Part shown: positions 7,047 through 16,145 of the stretch, piece after piece
How the letters are laid out: the number at the start of each line of letters is the position of its first letter
How positions within the stretch are numbered: the stretch's first letter is position 1
Origin: Burkholderiaceae bacterium
GTDB lineage: Bacteria > Pseudomonadota > Gammaproteobacteria > Burkholderiales > Burkholderiaceae_C
Reading direction: 5' to 3'
Assembly: GCA_025458585.1 (NCBI GenBank)
Contig: JALOSD010000056.1
Coordinates: forward strand, 1 to 18,719
DNA: 18,719 nt
Program-made: the position numbers and the translations under genes
Notes under the pieces: model-generated
The model's input: the letters and a program-made list of their open reading frames with translations, nothing else
The model's database searches: none
What the model was told of the DNA's origin: nothing

Positions 7047-9308
7047 GTGAGCCTGCCGGGCACCTGCGTCGATCCGCCCGCGGCCCGCAGCGCGATCGAC
7101 CGCGGCATCCGGGCGGCCGTTCGCCTGAGCGTGCAGCACCCGATCGTGGTGCTGGCGTCGTGGACGGTGTTGACGCTGCTGTGCGCGCTGCTGGTGGCGC
7201 TGCGAGGCGGCTCGGCGTTCGGGACCGATATCGAACGCCGCGACGGGTCCGATTCGGTACGCGCCGACGCGCTGCTGCGCGCTTACGTCCCGGAAGGGGT
7301 CACGCCGGGCCGGCCGAACGAGGTGCTGGTGCTGCATTCCCCCACGCTGACCGTGGACGACCCGGCGTTCACGGCCGCGGCGCAGGCGGTCGCCGTCGCC
7401 CTGCAGGCGCTCGGGCCGGAGGTGATCGCCGGCGCGCGCAGCTATTTCCTGGACGGCGACGAAGCGCTGGTGTCGGCCGACCGCCACACGACCCTGGTGC
7501 CGCTGGTGGTGGTCGATCCGCCGCGCCGGATCGAGCGCGTCCGCGCCGAGCTGCGCGCGGCGGTGGCTGGCACGCCGCTGCAGGCGGCGCTGGTCGGTTC
7601 GGCGAGCATCGGGCTGGACTACCGCGAGCTCGCCGAGGGCGACCTGCGCGCCGAGCTGCGCATCGGCGTGCCGGCAGCCATCGTGGTGCTGCTGATCGTG
7701 TTCGGCAGCGTGGTCGCAGCGGCGCTGCCACTGGCGATCGCGGCCGTTGCCGTCGTGGTCGCGCTGGCGCTGGCCGTCGCGGCGTCGGCCCTCGCGCCGG
7801 TGTACTTCCTGGTCACGAACATGATCGTGATGATGGGACTGGCGGTCGGCATCGACTACGCACTGTTCATGCTGGTGCGCTACCGCGACGCCCGTCGCAG
7901 CGGCGACGACGTTGCCACCGCCGTGCAGCGAAGCGGCGCCGACGCCGGCCGGGTGGTCGCCTTCTCCGGCGCCACCGTCGCGCTGGCGCTGCTGGGGCTG
8001 CTGGCGCTGCCGACCAACGTCTACCGCGGCCTCGCAGCCGGCGCCATGGCCGCGGTGGTGGTGGCGGTGGCGGCGTCGGTGACTTTGCTGCCGGCGCTGC
8101 TGCGGCTGCTCGGTGACCGCGTCGACGCGCTGCGTCTGCCTCTGCCGCGGCGGCGTCTCGCAGGCGACGGCGGGCGCAGCGGCAGCCTCGCCGCACGCGC
8201 GGCGGCGTTCGCCGTGCGCCACCCCTGGCCCTGCCTGCTGGCCGCCGGGGCATTGCTGGTCGCGCTGGCCGCGCCGGCGCTGCAGATGCGCATCGGCTTC
8301 GCGGGCGTCGAAACCCTGCCGCCGTCGGTGGACAGCCGGCAGGCGTTCGAGCGGCTGCAGCGCGACTTCCGCGTCGGCGCGCTGGCCGACGCCGTCGTCG
8401 TGCTGGACGTCGGCCATGGCGCCTCGACGCCGGCGCAGCAGGCCGCCGAGGCCGCGCTGCAGCGGCTGCGCGCAGCGCTGGCCGACTCCCCGGTCTTCGT
8501 GGCCGCCGACGCCCTCGAGACGCCCAGTGCCGACGGCCGTCTGCGCGTGCTGACGCTGCCGATGACAGGCAACCCCGAGAGCGGCGCCGCGCAGGCGGCC
8601 GTCAAAGACCTGCGCACCACGCTGCTGCCTCGGGCGCTGGCCGACACCACCGAAGCCGCCGGCGCGCCGGCGCTGCACGCCTACGTGACCGGCGCCGCGG
8701 CGCGCTACCTGGACTTCTTCGCGCTCACCCGCACCTGGACGCCGGGCGTGATCGCCGCCGTGCTGGCCGCCAGTTTCGTGCTGCTGGCGCTGGCCTTCCG
8801 GTCGGTGGTGGTGCCGCTGAAGGCGATCGTGCTGAACCTGCTGTCGGTCGGCGCCGCCTACGGCGCGATGGTGCTCGTGTTCCAGCACGGCGTCGGCGCG
8901 GATGCGCTGGGCTGGCAGCAGGTGCCGGTGGTGGAGGCCTGGATCCCGCTGCTGCTGTTCACCATCCTGTACGGGCTGTCGATGGACTACCACGTGTTCC
9001 TGCTCAGCGGCATTCGCGAGCACTGGCTGCGCGGCGGCGGCAACACCGCCGCCGTGGTGCGCGGCAGCGCAGCCAGCGCCGGCGTCATCACTGGTGCGGC
9101 GCTGATCATGGTGGCGGTGTTCGCGGGCTTCGCCGCCGGCGACCTGGTCATGTTCCAGCAGATGGGTTTCGGGCTGGCGGTGGCGGTGCTGCTGGACGCC
9201 ACCGTGGTGCGGCTGTGGCTGGTGCCGGCGTCGATGACGGTGCTGGGCGAACGCAACTGGTGGGCACCGCGCTGGCTCAAGGGCGCGGCCGATGCCGCGC
9301 CGACCTGA
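7047..9308 (+). CDS. MMPL family (RND superfamily) exporter
   Basis: This inner-membrane protein of 753 residues has the twofold RND plan: transmembrane helix 1 (about 32-51), a periplasmic loop, a bundle of helices (about 207-350), then a repeat of the plan from about 390 to the end. Two D-Y pairs mark the proton relay. They are D270-Y271 in 'GLAVGIDYALFMLVRYR' and D647-Y648 in 'GLSMDYHVFLLSGIREHW', matching in position and sequence the pairs of mycobacterial MmpL3-type proteins. MMPL proteins move lipids or hydrophobic compounds using the proton gradient, and the cargo here is unknown. I chose the GTG at 7047 because GGAGGG lies about 9 bases upstream. The frame stays open back to another GTG at 6993, but that part has no family likeness. 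Leucine is nearly always CTG here, unlike in the neighbouring genes, which suggests a separate origin. Confidence 0.88.
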   Translation: MSLPGTCVDPPAARSAIDRGIRAAVRLSVQHPIVVLASWTVLTLLCALLVALRGGSAFGTDIERRDGSDSVRADALLRAYVPEGVTPGRPNEVLVLHSPTLTVDDPAFTAAAQAVAVALQALGPEVIAGARSYFLDGDEALVSADRHTTLVPLVVVDPPRRIERVRAELRAAVAGTPLQAALVGSASIGLDYRELAEGDLRAELRIGVPAAIVVLLIVFGSVVAAALPLAIAAVAVVVALALAVAASALAPVYFLVTNMIVMMGLAVGIDYALFMLVRYRDARRSGDDVATAVQRSGADAGRVVAFSGATVALALLGLLALPTNVYRGLAAGAMAAVVVAVAASVTLLPALLRLLGDRVDALRLPLPRRRLAGDGGRSGSLAARAAAFAVRHPWPCLLAAGALLVALAAPALQMRIGFAGVETLPPSVDSRQAFERLQRDFRVGALADAVVVLDVGHGASTPAQQAAEAALQRLRAALADSPVFVAADALETPSADGRLRVLTLPMTGNPESGAAQAAVKDLRTTLLPRALADTTEAAGAPALHAYVTGAAARYLDFFALTRTWTPGVIAAVLAASFVLLALAFRSVVVPLKAIVLNLLSVGAAYGAMVLVFQHGVGADALGWQQVPVVEAWIPLLLFTILYGLSMDYHVFLLSGIREHWLRGGGNTAAVVRGSAASAGVITGAALIMVAVFAGFAAGDLVMFQQMGFGLAVAVLLDATVVRLWLVPASMTVLGERNWWAPRWLKGAADAAPT

Positions 9309-9327
9309 AAGAAGGGCGAACCGTCCC

Positions 9328-9341
9328 CCGCGGCGCCGCGG
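9328..9341. terminator. GC-only palindrome between convergent genes
   Basis: The perfect palindrome CCGCGGCGCCGCGG sits in the middle of the 48-base gap between the MMPL gene (+) and the SDR gene (-). A hairpin here would read the same from both sides and could act as a shared transcription stop. There is no T-rich tract on either side, and palindromes are more frequent by chance in such GC-rich DNA. Confidence 0.3.
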
Positions 9342-9356
9342 CGTGCGACCGCGCGC

Positions 9357-10106
9357 TCAGCGCCCCCCGGTGACGTCGACGATCGCGCCGGTGACGTAGG
9401 CCGCGTCGTCCGACAGCAGCCACACGATCGCCGCTGCCACCTCGTCGGCGCTGCCGGCGCGCCGCATCGGCACGGTGGGCGCGAGCTGGCGCACGCGCTC
9501 GGGCTGGCCGCCGCTGGCGTGGATTTCGGTGTCGATGATGCCTGGGCGCACGGCATTGACGCGCACGCCCTCGGCCGCGACCTCGAGCGCGAGGCCCTTC
9601 GTGAAGGTGTCGATCGCGGCCTTGCTCGCCGCGTAGTCGACATACTGGTTCGGCGAGCCGAGACGCGCGGCGGCGCTCGAGACGTTGACGATCGCCCCGC
9701 CCGCGCCGCCGTGGCGCGTGCTCATGCGCCGCACCGCCTCGCGCGCGCACAGCATCGGGCCGACGGCGTTGGTCGTGAACATGCGCGCCAGGCGCGCCGC
9801 GCTCATCTCGTCGACGCGCTGCGCCGCGTCGACGACGCCGGCGTTGTTGACGAGCGCGTCGAGGCGCCCGAACGTGCGGTCGCAGGCCTCGAACAGCGCG
9901 AGCACGCCGGCTTCGGTCGCGACGTCGGCGCGCACGACGAGCGCACGCCGGCCCTCGGCGCGCACCGCGGCGGCGACGCGCTCGGCTGCCGCCTCGTCGC
10001 GCAGGCAGTTGACGACGACGTCGAAGCCGGCGCGCGCCGCGCGCACCGAAGTGACGGCGCCGATGCCGCGGCTGGCGCCGGTGACGATCAGGGTCTTCGT
10101 GTCCAT
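9357..10106 (-). CDS. SDR family NAD(P)-dependent oxidoreductase
   Basis: This 249-residue protein is a classical short-chain dehydrogenase/reductase. The Rossmann glycine motif is TGASRGIG at 9-16, and the structural NNAG motif is at 87-90. The catalytic tetrad is N113, S144 (in 'NVSS'), Y158 and K162 (Y-A-A-S-K). 'VNAVRPGIIDTEIH' follows, and the end 'AAYVTGAIVDVTGGR' is typical. 'NCLRDEAAAER' after strand beta-2 has an Arg but no acidic residue, which leans toward NADP(H). The substrate is not identifiable; glucose/3-oxoacyl reductase-like relatives are the nearest type. I chose the ATG at 10106 because the Rossmann strand begins five residues later. The frame is open back to 10202, but the added residues are Arg-rich and unlike the family. 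The gene diverges from the ABC importer operon. Confidence 0.9.
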   Translation of the reverse strand: MDTKTLIVTGASRGIGAVTSVRAARAGFDVVVNCLRDEAAAERVAAAVRAEGRRALVVRADVATEAGVLALFEACDRTFGRLDALVNNAGVVDAAQRVDEMSAARLARMFTTNAVGPMLCAREAVRRMSTRHGGAGGAIVNVSSAAARLGSPNQYVDYAASKAAIDTFTKGLALEVAAEGVRVNAVRPGIIDTEIHASGGQPERVRQLAPTVPMRRAGSADEVAAAIVWLLSDDAAYVTGAIVDVTGGR

Positions 10107-10216
10107 CGCCCGAGCATAGCCGCGGGATCGGCCCGAGGCGCGGGCGCAGGCCCCTTCGGTACAGTCGGCGGCTCGTCGTGAACGAAGGCCCGACCCCGAC
10201 AACGAAGGAGACCGAC
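10107..10216. promoter_or_regulatory. Divergent promoter region, SDR gene and ABC importer operon
   Basis: This 110-base gap must serve both the SDR gene (-) and the importer operon (+). A TACAGT hexamer at 10160-10165 is a candidate -10 box for the importer. Two direct copies of AACGAAGG lie at 10181-10188 and 10201-10208, exactly 20 bases apart, and the second overlaps the AAGGAG ribosome binding site of the binding-protein gene. A regulator bound there would block both transcription and ribosome access. This is suggestive only. Confidence 0.35.
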
Positions 10217-11242
10217 ATGCAAAGACGACAACTCATCCTCGCCGGCGCCACGATGCTGGCCGCCCCCGCCGTGCTGCGCGCGCAGGCGATCGAGAAGCCG
10301 AAGGCAACGATCGCGGTCGGCGGCAAGAACCTGCTCTATTACCTGCCGCTGACGGTGGCCGAGCAGCTCGGCTACTTCAAGGACGAGGGGCTCGACGTCA
10401 ACATCGTCGACTTCGCAGGCGGCGCCCGTGCGCTGCAGGCGGTCGTGGGCGGCAGCGCCGACGTCGTCTCGGGCGCGTTCGAGCACACGGTGAACATGCA
10501 GTCGAAGGGCCAGTTCATGCGCGCCTTCGTGCTGCAGGGGCTGGCGCCGCAGATCGTGCTCGGCGTCAACCCGAAGACGATGCCCGACTTCAAGACGATC
10601 GCCGACCTGAAGGGCAAGAAGGTCGGCGTCACGGCGCCCGGCAGCTCGACCAACGTGATGGTCAACTTCCTGCTCGCCAAGGCCGGGCTGAAGCCGAGCG
10701 ACGTCGCGATCGTCGGCGTCGGCGCGAGCCAGGGCGCGGTGGCGGCGATGACCAGCGGCCAGATCGACGCCATCAGCAATCTCGACCCGGTGATCACGCT
10801 GCTGCAGCGCGGCGGCAACCTGAAGATCGTCTCCGACACGCGCGACCCGAAGGAGGCCGAGCGCGTCTTCGGCGGCCCGATGCCGGCCGGCTGCCTGTAC
10901 GCGCCGCAGACCTTCCTCGACCGCAACCCGAACACGGCGCAGGCGATGACCAACGCGATGGTGCGCGCCAACAAGTGGATCCAGGCCGCGGGGCCGGGCG
11001 ACATCATCAAGGCCGTGCCCGAGAGTTTCCTGCTCGGCGACCGCGCGGTCTACATCGACGCGTTCCTCGCCGCGAAGAAGGCGCTGTCGCCCGACGGCCT
11101 CATCCCCGACAAGGGCGCCGACACCGCGCTGCGCGCGCTCGCCAGCGTCGACCCGAAGATCGGCGAGGCCAAGCTCGACCTGAAGGCGGTCTACACGAAC
11201 GACTTCGTCAGGAAGGCCCTCGCGAAGCATTCGAAGGCATGA
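10217..11242 (+). CDS. ABC importer periplasmic substrate-binding protein (SsuA/TauA/NMT1 type)
   Basis: This 341-residue protein begins with a signal peptide of about 24 residues, 'MQRRQLILAGATMLAAPAVLRAQ', whose RR pair and following residues resemble a Tat signal. The mature part is a type II periplasmic binding protein of the NMT1/THI5-like, SsuA/TauA family. It includes 'LYYLPLTVAEQLGYFKDEGL', 'FAGGARALQAVVGGSADVVSG', 'IADLKGKKVGVTAPGSSTN' and 'AMTSGQIDAISNLDPV'. Relatives bind sulfonates, taurine, nitrate, pyrimidine precursors or aromatic acids; the ligand here is unknown. The ATG at 10217 is supported by AAGGAG about 8 bases before it. An upstream in-frame ATG at 10178 would place a charged stretch before the signal peptide. 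The stop overlaps the next gene's start (ATGA). Confidence 0.9.
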   Translation: MQRRQLILAGATMLAAPAVLRAQAIEKPKATIAVGGKNLLYYLPLTVAEQLGYFKDEGLDVNIVDFAGGARALQAVVGGSADVVSGAFEHTVNMQSKGQFMRAFVLQGLAPQIVLGVNPKTMPDFKTIADLKGKKVGVTAPGSSTNVMVNFLLAKAGLKPSDVAIVGVGASQGAVAAMTSGQIDAISNLDPVITLLQRGGNLKIVSDTRDPKEAERVFGGPMPAGCLYAPQTFLDRNPNTAQAMTNAMVRANKWIQAAGPGDIIKAVPESFLLGDRAVYIDAFLAAKKALSPDGLIPDKGADTALRALASVDPKIGEAKLDLKAVYTNDFVRKALAKHSKA

Positions 11243-12081
11243 GCGAGCGTTCGGGCACGCCCGCGCTCGAGTTGCGCGGCGTGTCTTGCACCTTCGTCAG
11301 CAAGGACGACCCCGGGCAGCGCTACACGGCCGTGCGCGGCGTCGACCTCACGGTGGGCGCGGGCGAGTTCGTCAGCGTCGTCGGCCCCACCGGCTGCGGC
11401 AAAAGCACGCTGCTCAACGTCGCCGCCGGGCTGCTCGCGCCCAGCACCGGCGAGGCGCTCGTGTTCGGCCGGCGGCTCGACGACCGCAGCGCGTTCCCCG
11501 ACGGCATCAACACGCGCGCCGGCTACATGTTCCAGGCCGACAGCCTGATGCCTTGGCGCACCGCGCTCGGCAACGTGATGGCCGGTCTCGAGTTCCGCGC
11601 CGCCGCCGATGCTCAGGCCACCGCCGAGCAGTGGCTGCGCCGCGTCGGCCTCGGCGGCTTCGGCGACCGCTACCCGCACCAGCTGTCGGGCGGCATGCGC
11701 AAGCGCACGTCGCTCGCACAGACGCTCGCGCTCGACCCCGACATCATCCTGATGGACGAGCCGTTCTCGGCGCTCGACATCCAGACGCGGCAGCTGATGG
11801 AGAACGAGGTGCTCGACCTCTGGGCGTCGAAGCGCAAAGCGGTGCTGTTCATCACCCACGACCTCGACGAGGCGATCGCGATGAGCGACCGCGTCGTCGT
11901 GCTGTCGGCCGGGCCGGCGTCGCGGCCGATCGGCGAGTTCGCGATCGACATGCCGCGCCCGCGCGACGTGTCCGAGGTCAAGGTCACGCCGCGCTTCCTC
12001 GAGCTGCACGCCGCGATCTGGGCCGTGCTGCGCGAGGAAGTGCTCAAGGGCTACGAGCAGCAGCTGAAGAAGGCGGCCTGA
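11239..12081 (+). CDS. ABC importer ATP-binding protein (SsuB/TauB type)
   Basis: This 280-residue ATPase powers the importer. The motifs are all present: Walker A GPTGCGKST (49-57), Q-loop Q99 in 'YMFQADSLMPWRT', signature LSGGM (149-153), Walker B 'IILMDEP' (169-175), D-loop 'SALD' and switch His 207 in 'FITHDLDEA'. The 'MPWRT' after the Q-loop and the 'GGMRKR' after the signature are typical of the nitrate/sulfonate/bicarbonate importer class. Between Walker A and the Q-loop there is a somewhat long segment, 'GRRLDDRSAFPDGINTRAG'. The ATG overlaps the stop of the binding-protein gene by four bases, so translation is probably coupled. The permease follows with a 17-base gap. Confidence 0.94.
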   Translation: MSERSGTPALELRGVSCTFVSKDDPGQRYTAVRGVDLTVGAGEFVSVVGPTGCGKSTLLNVAAGLLAPSTGEALVFGRRLDDRSAFPDGINTRAGYMFQADSLMPWRTALGNVMAGLEFRAAADAQATAEQWLRRVGLGGFGDRYPHQLSGGMRKRTSLAQTLALDPDIILMDEPFSALDIQTRQLMENEVLDLWASKRKAVLFITHDLDEAIAMSDRVVVLSAGPASRPIGEFAIDMPRPRDVSEVKVTPRFLELHAAIWAVLREEVLKGYEQQLKKAA

Positions 12082-12098
12082 TCCACCGCTTCGCGACC

Positions 12099-12926
12099 AT
12101 GTGGAAGTACATCCAGCCGACGCCTAAGACACTGCGCCTGTGGCAGGTCGGTCTGCTGCTGGCGGTGTTCTTGTTCTGGCACGTGATGACGACGCCGGGG
12201 CTGATCCCGCCGTTCATGTTCGAGAACGAACGCCAGGCCGCGTTCTTCTTCGGCGAGCCGCTGAAGATCTTCGCCCGCATCTGGGCCTGGTTCGTCACCG
12301 ACGCCGACATCTACCGTCACCTGTGGGTCACGCTCGTCGAGACGCTGCTCGCGTTCGGCATCGGCGCCGTCACCGGGCTGCTCGCCGGGCTGTGGCTCGC
12401 GCTCTCGCCCATGGCCAGCGCGATCCTCGAGCCCTACATCAAGGCACTGAACTCGATGCCGCGCATCATCCTGGCGCCGATCTTCGCCGTGTGGTTCGGG
12501 CTCGGCATCGCGAGCAAGGTGGCGCTGGGCGTCACGCTCGTGTTCTTCATCGTCTTCTTCAACGTCTACCAGGGCGTGAAGGAGGTGAGCCCCGTGGTGC
12601 TCGCGAACGCGCGCATGCTCGGCGCGACGCGCAGGCAGCTGCTGCGCCACGTCTACCTGCCGAGCGCGACGAGCTGGGTCTTCAGCTCGCTGCACACCTC
12701 GGTCGGCCTGGCCTTCGTCGGCGCCGTGGTCGGCGAGTACCTCGGCAGCTCGCAGGGCGTGGGCTACCTGATCCTGCAGGCCGAGGGCACGTTCGACATC
12801 AACACCGTGATGGCCGGCATCCTCGTGCTCACCGCGTTCGCGCTCGTGCTCGACGCGCTCGTCGGGCGCATCGAGCGGCGGCTGATGAAGTGGCAGCCGA
12901 AGTCGGGCGAGACCGAGAAGCTGTAG
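12099..12926 (+). CDS. ABC importer permease (SsuC/TauC type)
   Basis: This 275-residue inner-membrane protein belongs to the BPD_transp_1 family. Hydrophobic segments lie near 15-30, 78-103, 123-158, 195-212 and 238-255. The cytoplasmic coupling loop is 'ARMLGATRRQLLRHVYLPSA' (171-190), a good EAA-type motif with its conserved Gly and Leu-Pro. The substrate follows that of the binding protein and is unknown. The ATG at 12099 has no good ribosome binding site. A CTG at 12078, in the same frame and overlapping the ATPase gene's end, has AAGAAGG a few bases upstream and would add seven residues, so the start is uncertain. The stop lies 23 bases before the TlpA-like gene. Confidence 0.9.
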   Translation: MWKYIQPTPKTLRLWQVGLLLAVFLFWHVMTTPGLIPPFMFENERQAAFFFGEPLKIFARIWAWFVTDADIYRHLWVTLVETLLAFGIGAVTGLLAGLWLALSPMASAILEPYIKALNSMPRIILAPIFAVWFGLGIASKVALGVTLVFFIVFFNVYQGVKEVSPVVLANARMLGATRRQLLRHVYLPSATSWVFSSLHTSVGLAFVGAVVGEYLGSSQGVGYLILQAEGTFDINTVMAGILVLTAFALVLDALVGRIERRLMKWQPKSGETEKL

Positions 12927-12949
12927 CCTGCACGCCAGGAGGTGCTGCA

Positions 12950-13495
12950 ATGCCCGTCGACCGTCGAGCCCTGATCGCCGCCGCCGGAGCATTGGCCATG
13001 CCATCGTGGGCGCACGCGCAGGCGGCGCCGCCGTCGGCCGCCGAGATCGCCGCGCGCGAGAAGGCGGCGCCGCCGCTGCCAGCGGTCGGCTCGGCGCTCA
13101 CGCTGCCGACGGTGGATCTGCTCGACGGCAGCCGCTTCGAGCCCGGGCAGGTGCGCGGCCGCGTGCTGGTGCTGTACTGGTGGGCGAGCTGGTGCCCGTT
13201 CTGCGCCCTCGTCACGCCGCACGTCGCGAAGCTCTGGCAGGCACAGCGCGAGCGCGGGCTCGCGATGCTCACGCTGTCGATCGACCGCAAGGCCGACGAC
13301 GCACGAGCTTACCTGCGCAAGCACGGCTATGACTTCCCGACCGCGCTCGTCACGCCCGAATTCCACAAGGTGCTGCCGAAGCCGAAGGGGCTGCCGATCA
13401 CGGTCGTGCTCGGTCGCGACGGCAAGGTCGTGCAGGCCGAGGCCGGGCAGCTGTTCCCGGAAGACGTCGAAGCGCTGGCCAGGCACCTCGGCTGA
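12950..13495 (+). CDS. TlpA-like thiol-disulfide oxidoreductase, exported
   Basis: This 181-residue protein has a signal peptide (about 1-25, 'MPVDRRALIAAAGALAMPSW' then AHAQA) with an RR pair of Tat-like form. A thioredoxin-fold AhpC/TSA/TlpA domain follows. The redox motif is W-C82-P-F-C85 in 'WWASWCPFCALVTPHVAKLW', and the cis-Pro loop is 'KGLPITVVLG'. Such proteins reduce or exchange disulfides in the periplasm, for example in cytochrome c or CuA assembly, but no cytochrome-assembly gene is near. A strong AGGAGGT site lies before the ATG, 23 bases after the permease stop, so it appears to be the last gene of the importer operon. It ends seven bases before the convergent DUF3237 stop. Confidence 0.88.
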   Translation: MPVDRRALIAAAGALAMPSWAHAQAAPPSAAEIAAREKAAPPLPAVGSALTLPTVDLLDGSRFEPGQVRGRVLVLYWWASWCPFCALVTPHVAKLWQAQRERGLAMLTLSIDRKADDARAYLRKHGYDFPTALVTPEFHKVLPKPKGLPITVVLGRDGKVVQAEAGQLFPEDVEALARHLG

Positions 13496-13502
13496 CGCGG
13501 CC

Positions 13503-13972
13503 TCAGGTCAGCCGATACACGTCGAGAATCACCCGCCGCGCCTCGCGCTGTCCGACCGCGATCGCGATCACCTTGTTCAGGTGCAGCCACGCCGGATGGC
13601 CGGTCTGGAAGCGCATCACGGTGCGGAAGAAGTACTCGCCCGGCGCGACCGCCTCGCCGGCGGCCAGCCGCGCCATCACCTCGGGCGGGCCGTGGCGCAT
13701 GCCCTGGCTCTGCACCTCGACGAGCGCGCCGTCGGGGGTGCGGATCACGTAGTGCGCCGCGATGTCGAGCACGCCGTCGGCGCGGCCGACCTGCCAGTCG
13801 ACACCGCCTTCGACGATCGTGCCGTTGAGCTCCGGCCCTTCGACGGTGCCGCCGCCGAGCGGCACGAAGCGCCGCTCGCCGTACGGACCGGGGCCGAGGC
13901 TGACGAGCGCGTCGACGTCGCAGCGCACGCACGCCATCGGCACGAGCGCGGGCGGCGGGGGCAGCACCGTGC

Positions 13973-13976
<4 letters not shown>
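13503..13976 (-). CDS. DUF3237 family protein
   Basis: This protein of 157 residues matches the DUF3237 pattern: 'GPGPYGERRFVPLGGGTVEG', 'VEGGVDWQVGRADGVLDIAA', 'YVIRTPDGALVEVQSQGMRHG' in outline, 'GEYFFRTVMRFQTG' and a final 'VILDVYRLT'. The family is a small beta-barrel with no firm biochemical role and is often found in catabolic operons. I prefer the GTG at 13976, which overlaps the mmsA stop by four bases (GTGA), because family likeness ('PALVPMACVRCDVDALVSLG') starts before the ATG at 13937. The ATG would give a 144-residue form. It is the last gene of the minus-strand operon. Confidence 0.8.
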
Positions 13977-15442
<1,466 letters not shown>

Positions 15443-15497
15443 GACGCGGCCGGCGATGTAGTGCGCGACGTCGGTGGCCGCGGTGAAGGGCTCGGGG

Positions 15498-16145
15498 TCA
15501 GCCCGGCGGCGGCGCGAACAGGCGGCGTGCGAGCTCGTCGATCGCGCGCTCGAGCTCGTCCCAGCCCTCGTCGCTTCGCAGGTCGACGCCGCCGAAGGTG
15601 CGGATCTTGCGGCTGCGCAGCAGCAGGTACTGCACGCCGGCGACGAGCAGCAGCGTCGCGCCGCGCAGGTACGGGCGCGACGCGAAGGCCTCGCCGCCGA
15701 GCACGCGCGTGGCCTCGTCGCCCCACGCCTCGCGCTCGGCTTCGAGGATCGCGGTGAGCTCGTTGCGCTCGACGACCTCGGCAGCGAGCACCTCGAGCGT
15801 CAGCGGGCGCCGGCGCAGCTCGTCGACGAAGTGCCGGAAGAAGCGCGCGTAGCGCTCGGCCGGCGGCAGCGCGAGCAGCGCCTGGGGGTCGTCGCCGAGC
15901 AGGTCCGCCACGCGCGGCCAGAAGCGCCCGCTCGCCCCCCAGGTGCGCAGCAGTTCGGGCAGGCCGCCGAAGTAGCGGTAGATCAGCACCTTGTCGACGC
16001 CGGCCTGCTTCGCGATCGCGTTGACGCCGAGGGCGGCGAAGCCGTCGCGCGCGAGCACCTCGCCGACGGCGGCCAGGATGCGCTCCTCGGTGGCGGCGCG
16101 GTCGCGCGTGCGCGACGGCGGTACGGACGCGCCGGCGTCGGTCAT
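15498..16145 (-). CDS. TetR family transcriptional regulator
   Basis: This 215-residue protein has an N-terminal TetR DNA-binding domain. Helix 1 is 'TEERILAAVGEVLARDGF' (about 19-36), and the helix-turn-helix is 'LGVNAIAKQAGVDKVLIYRYFGG' in pattern (about 39-61), with the usual 'Y-R-Y-F'. The rest is an all-helical ligand-binding region without a recognisable ligand. Its ATG overlaps the stop of the FAD oxidoreductase gene by four bases (ATGA), so it is translated as part of the operon. It probably represses this operon and responds to a pathway intermediate; this is inferred from position only. Its stop lies about 56 bases before the GTG of mmsA, in the stretch where the missing mmsA start should be. 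Confidence 0.9.
   Translation of the reverse strand: MTDAGASVPPSRTRDRAATEERILAAVGEVLARDGFAALGVNAIAKQAGVDKVLIYRYFGGLPELLRTWGASGRFWPRVADLLGDDPQALLALPPAERYARFFRHFVDELRRRPLTLEVLAAEVVERNELTAILEAEREAWGDEATRVLGGEAFASRPYLRGATLLLVAGVQYLLLRSRKIRTFGGVDLRSDEGWDELERAIDELARRLFAPPPG

Noticed and set aside
3313..7050. A 1245-codon plus-strand open frame covering fadH and glcD in another frame.
   Set aside because: It is Arg/Ala-rich with no motifs, and it is a shifted reading of two real genes.
7032..7050. Likeness between the MMPL leader (CTGACCCCGTGAGCC) and the TetR/mmsA junction (CTGACCCCGAGCCC) as a shared repeat or a repairable start for mmsA.
   Set aside because: The match is short, and adding the missing TG would put the GTG in the wrong frame for mmsA, so it is probably chance in GC-rich DNA.
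6867..9023. A 718-codon minus-strand open frame opposite the MMPL gene, rich in Gln, His and Arg.
   Set aside because: It is the antisense reading of hydrophobic CTG/GTG codons, which gives CAG/CAC (Gln/His). It is not a gene.
12140..12949. An open frame leading into the TlpA-like gene as a possible fusion protein.
   Set aside because: It is an out-of-frame reading of the permease gene. The TlpA-like protein has its own AGGAGGT site and signal peptide at 12950.
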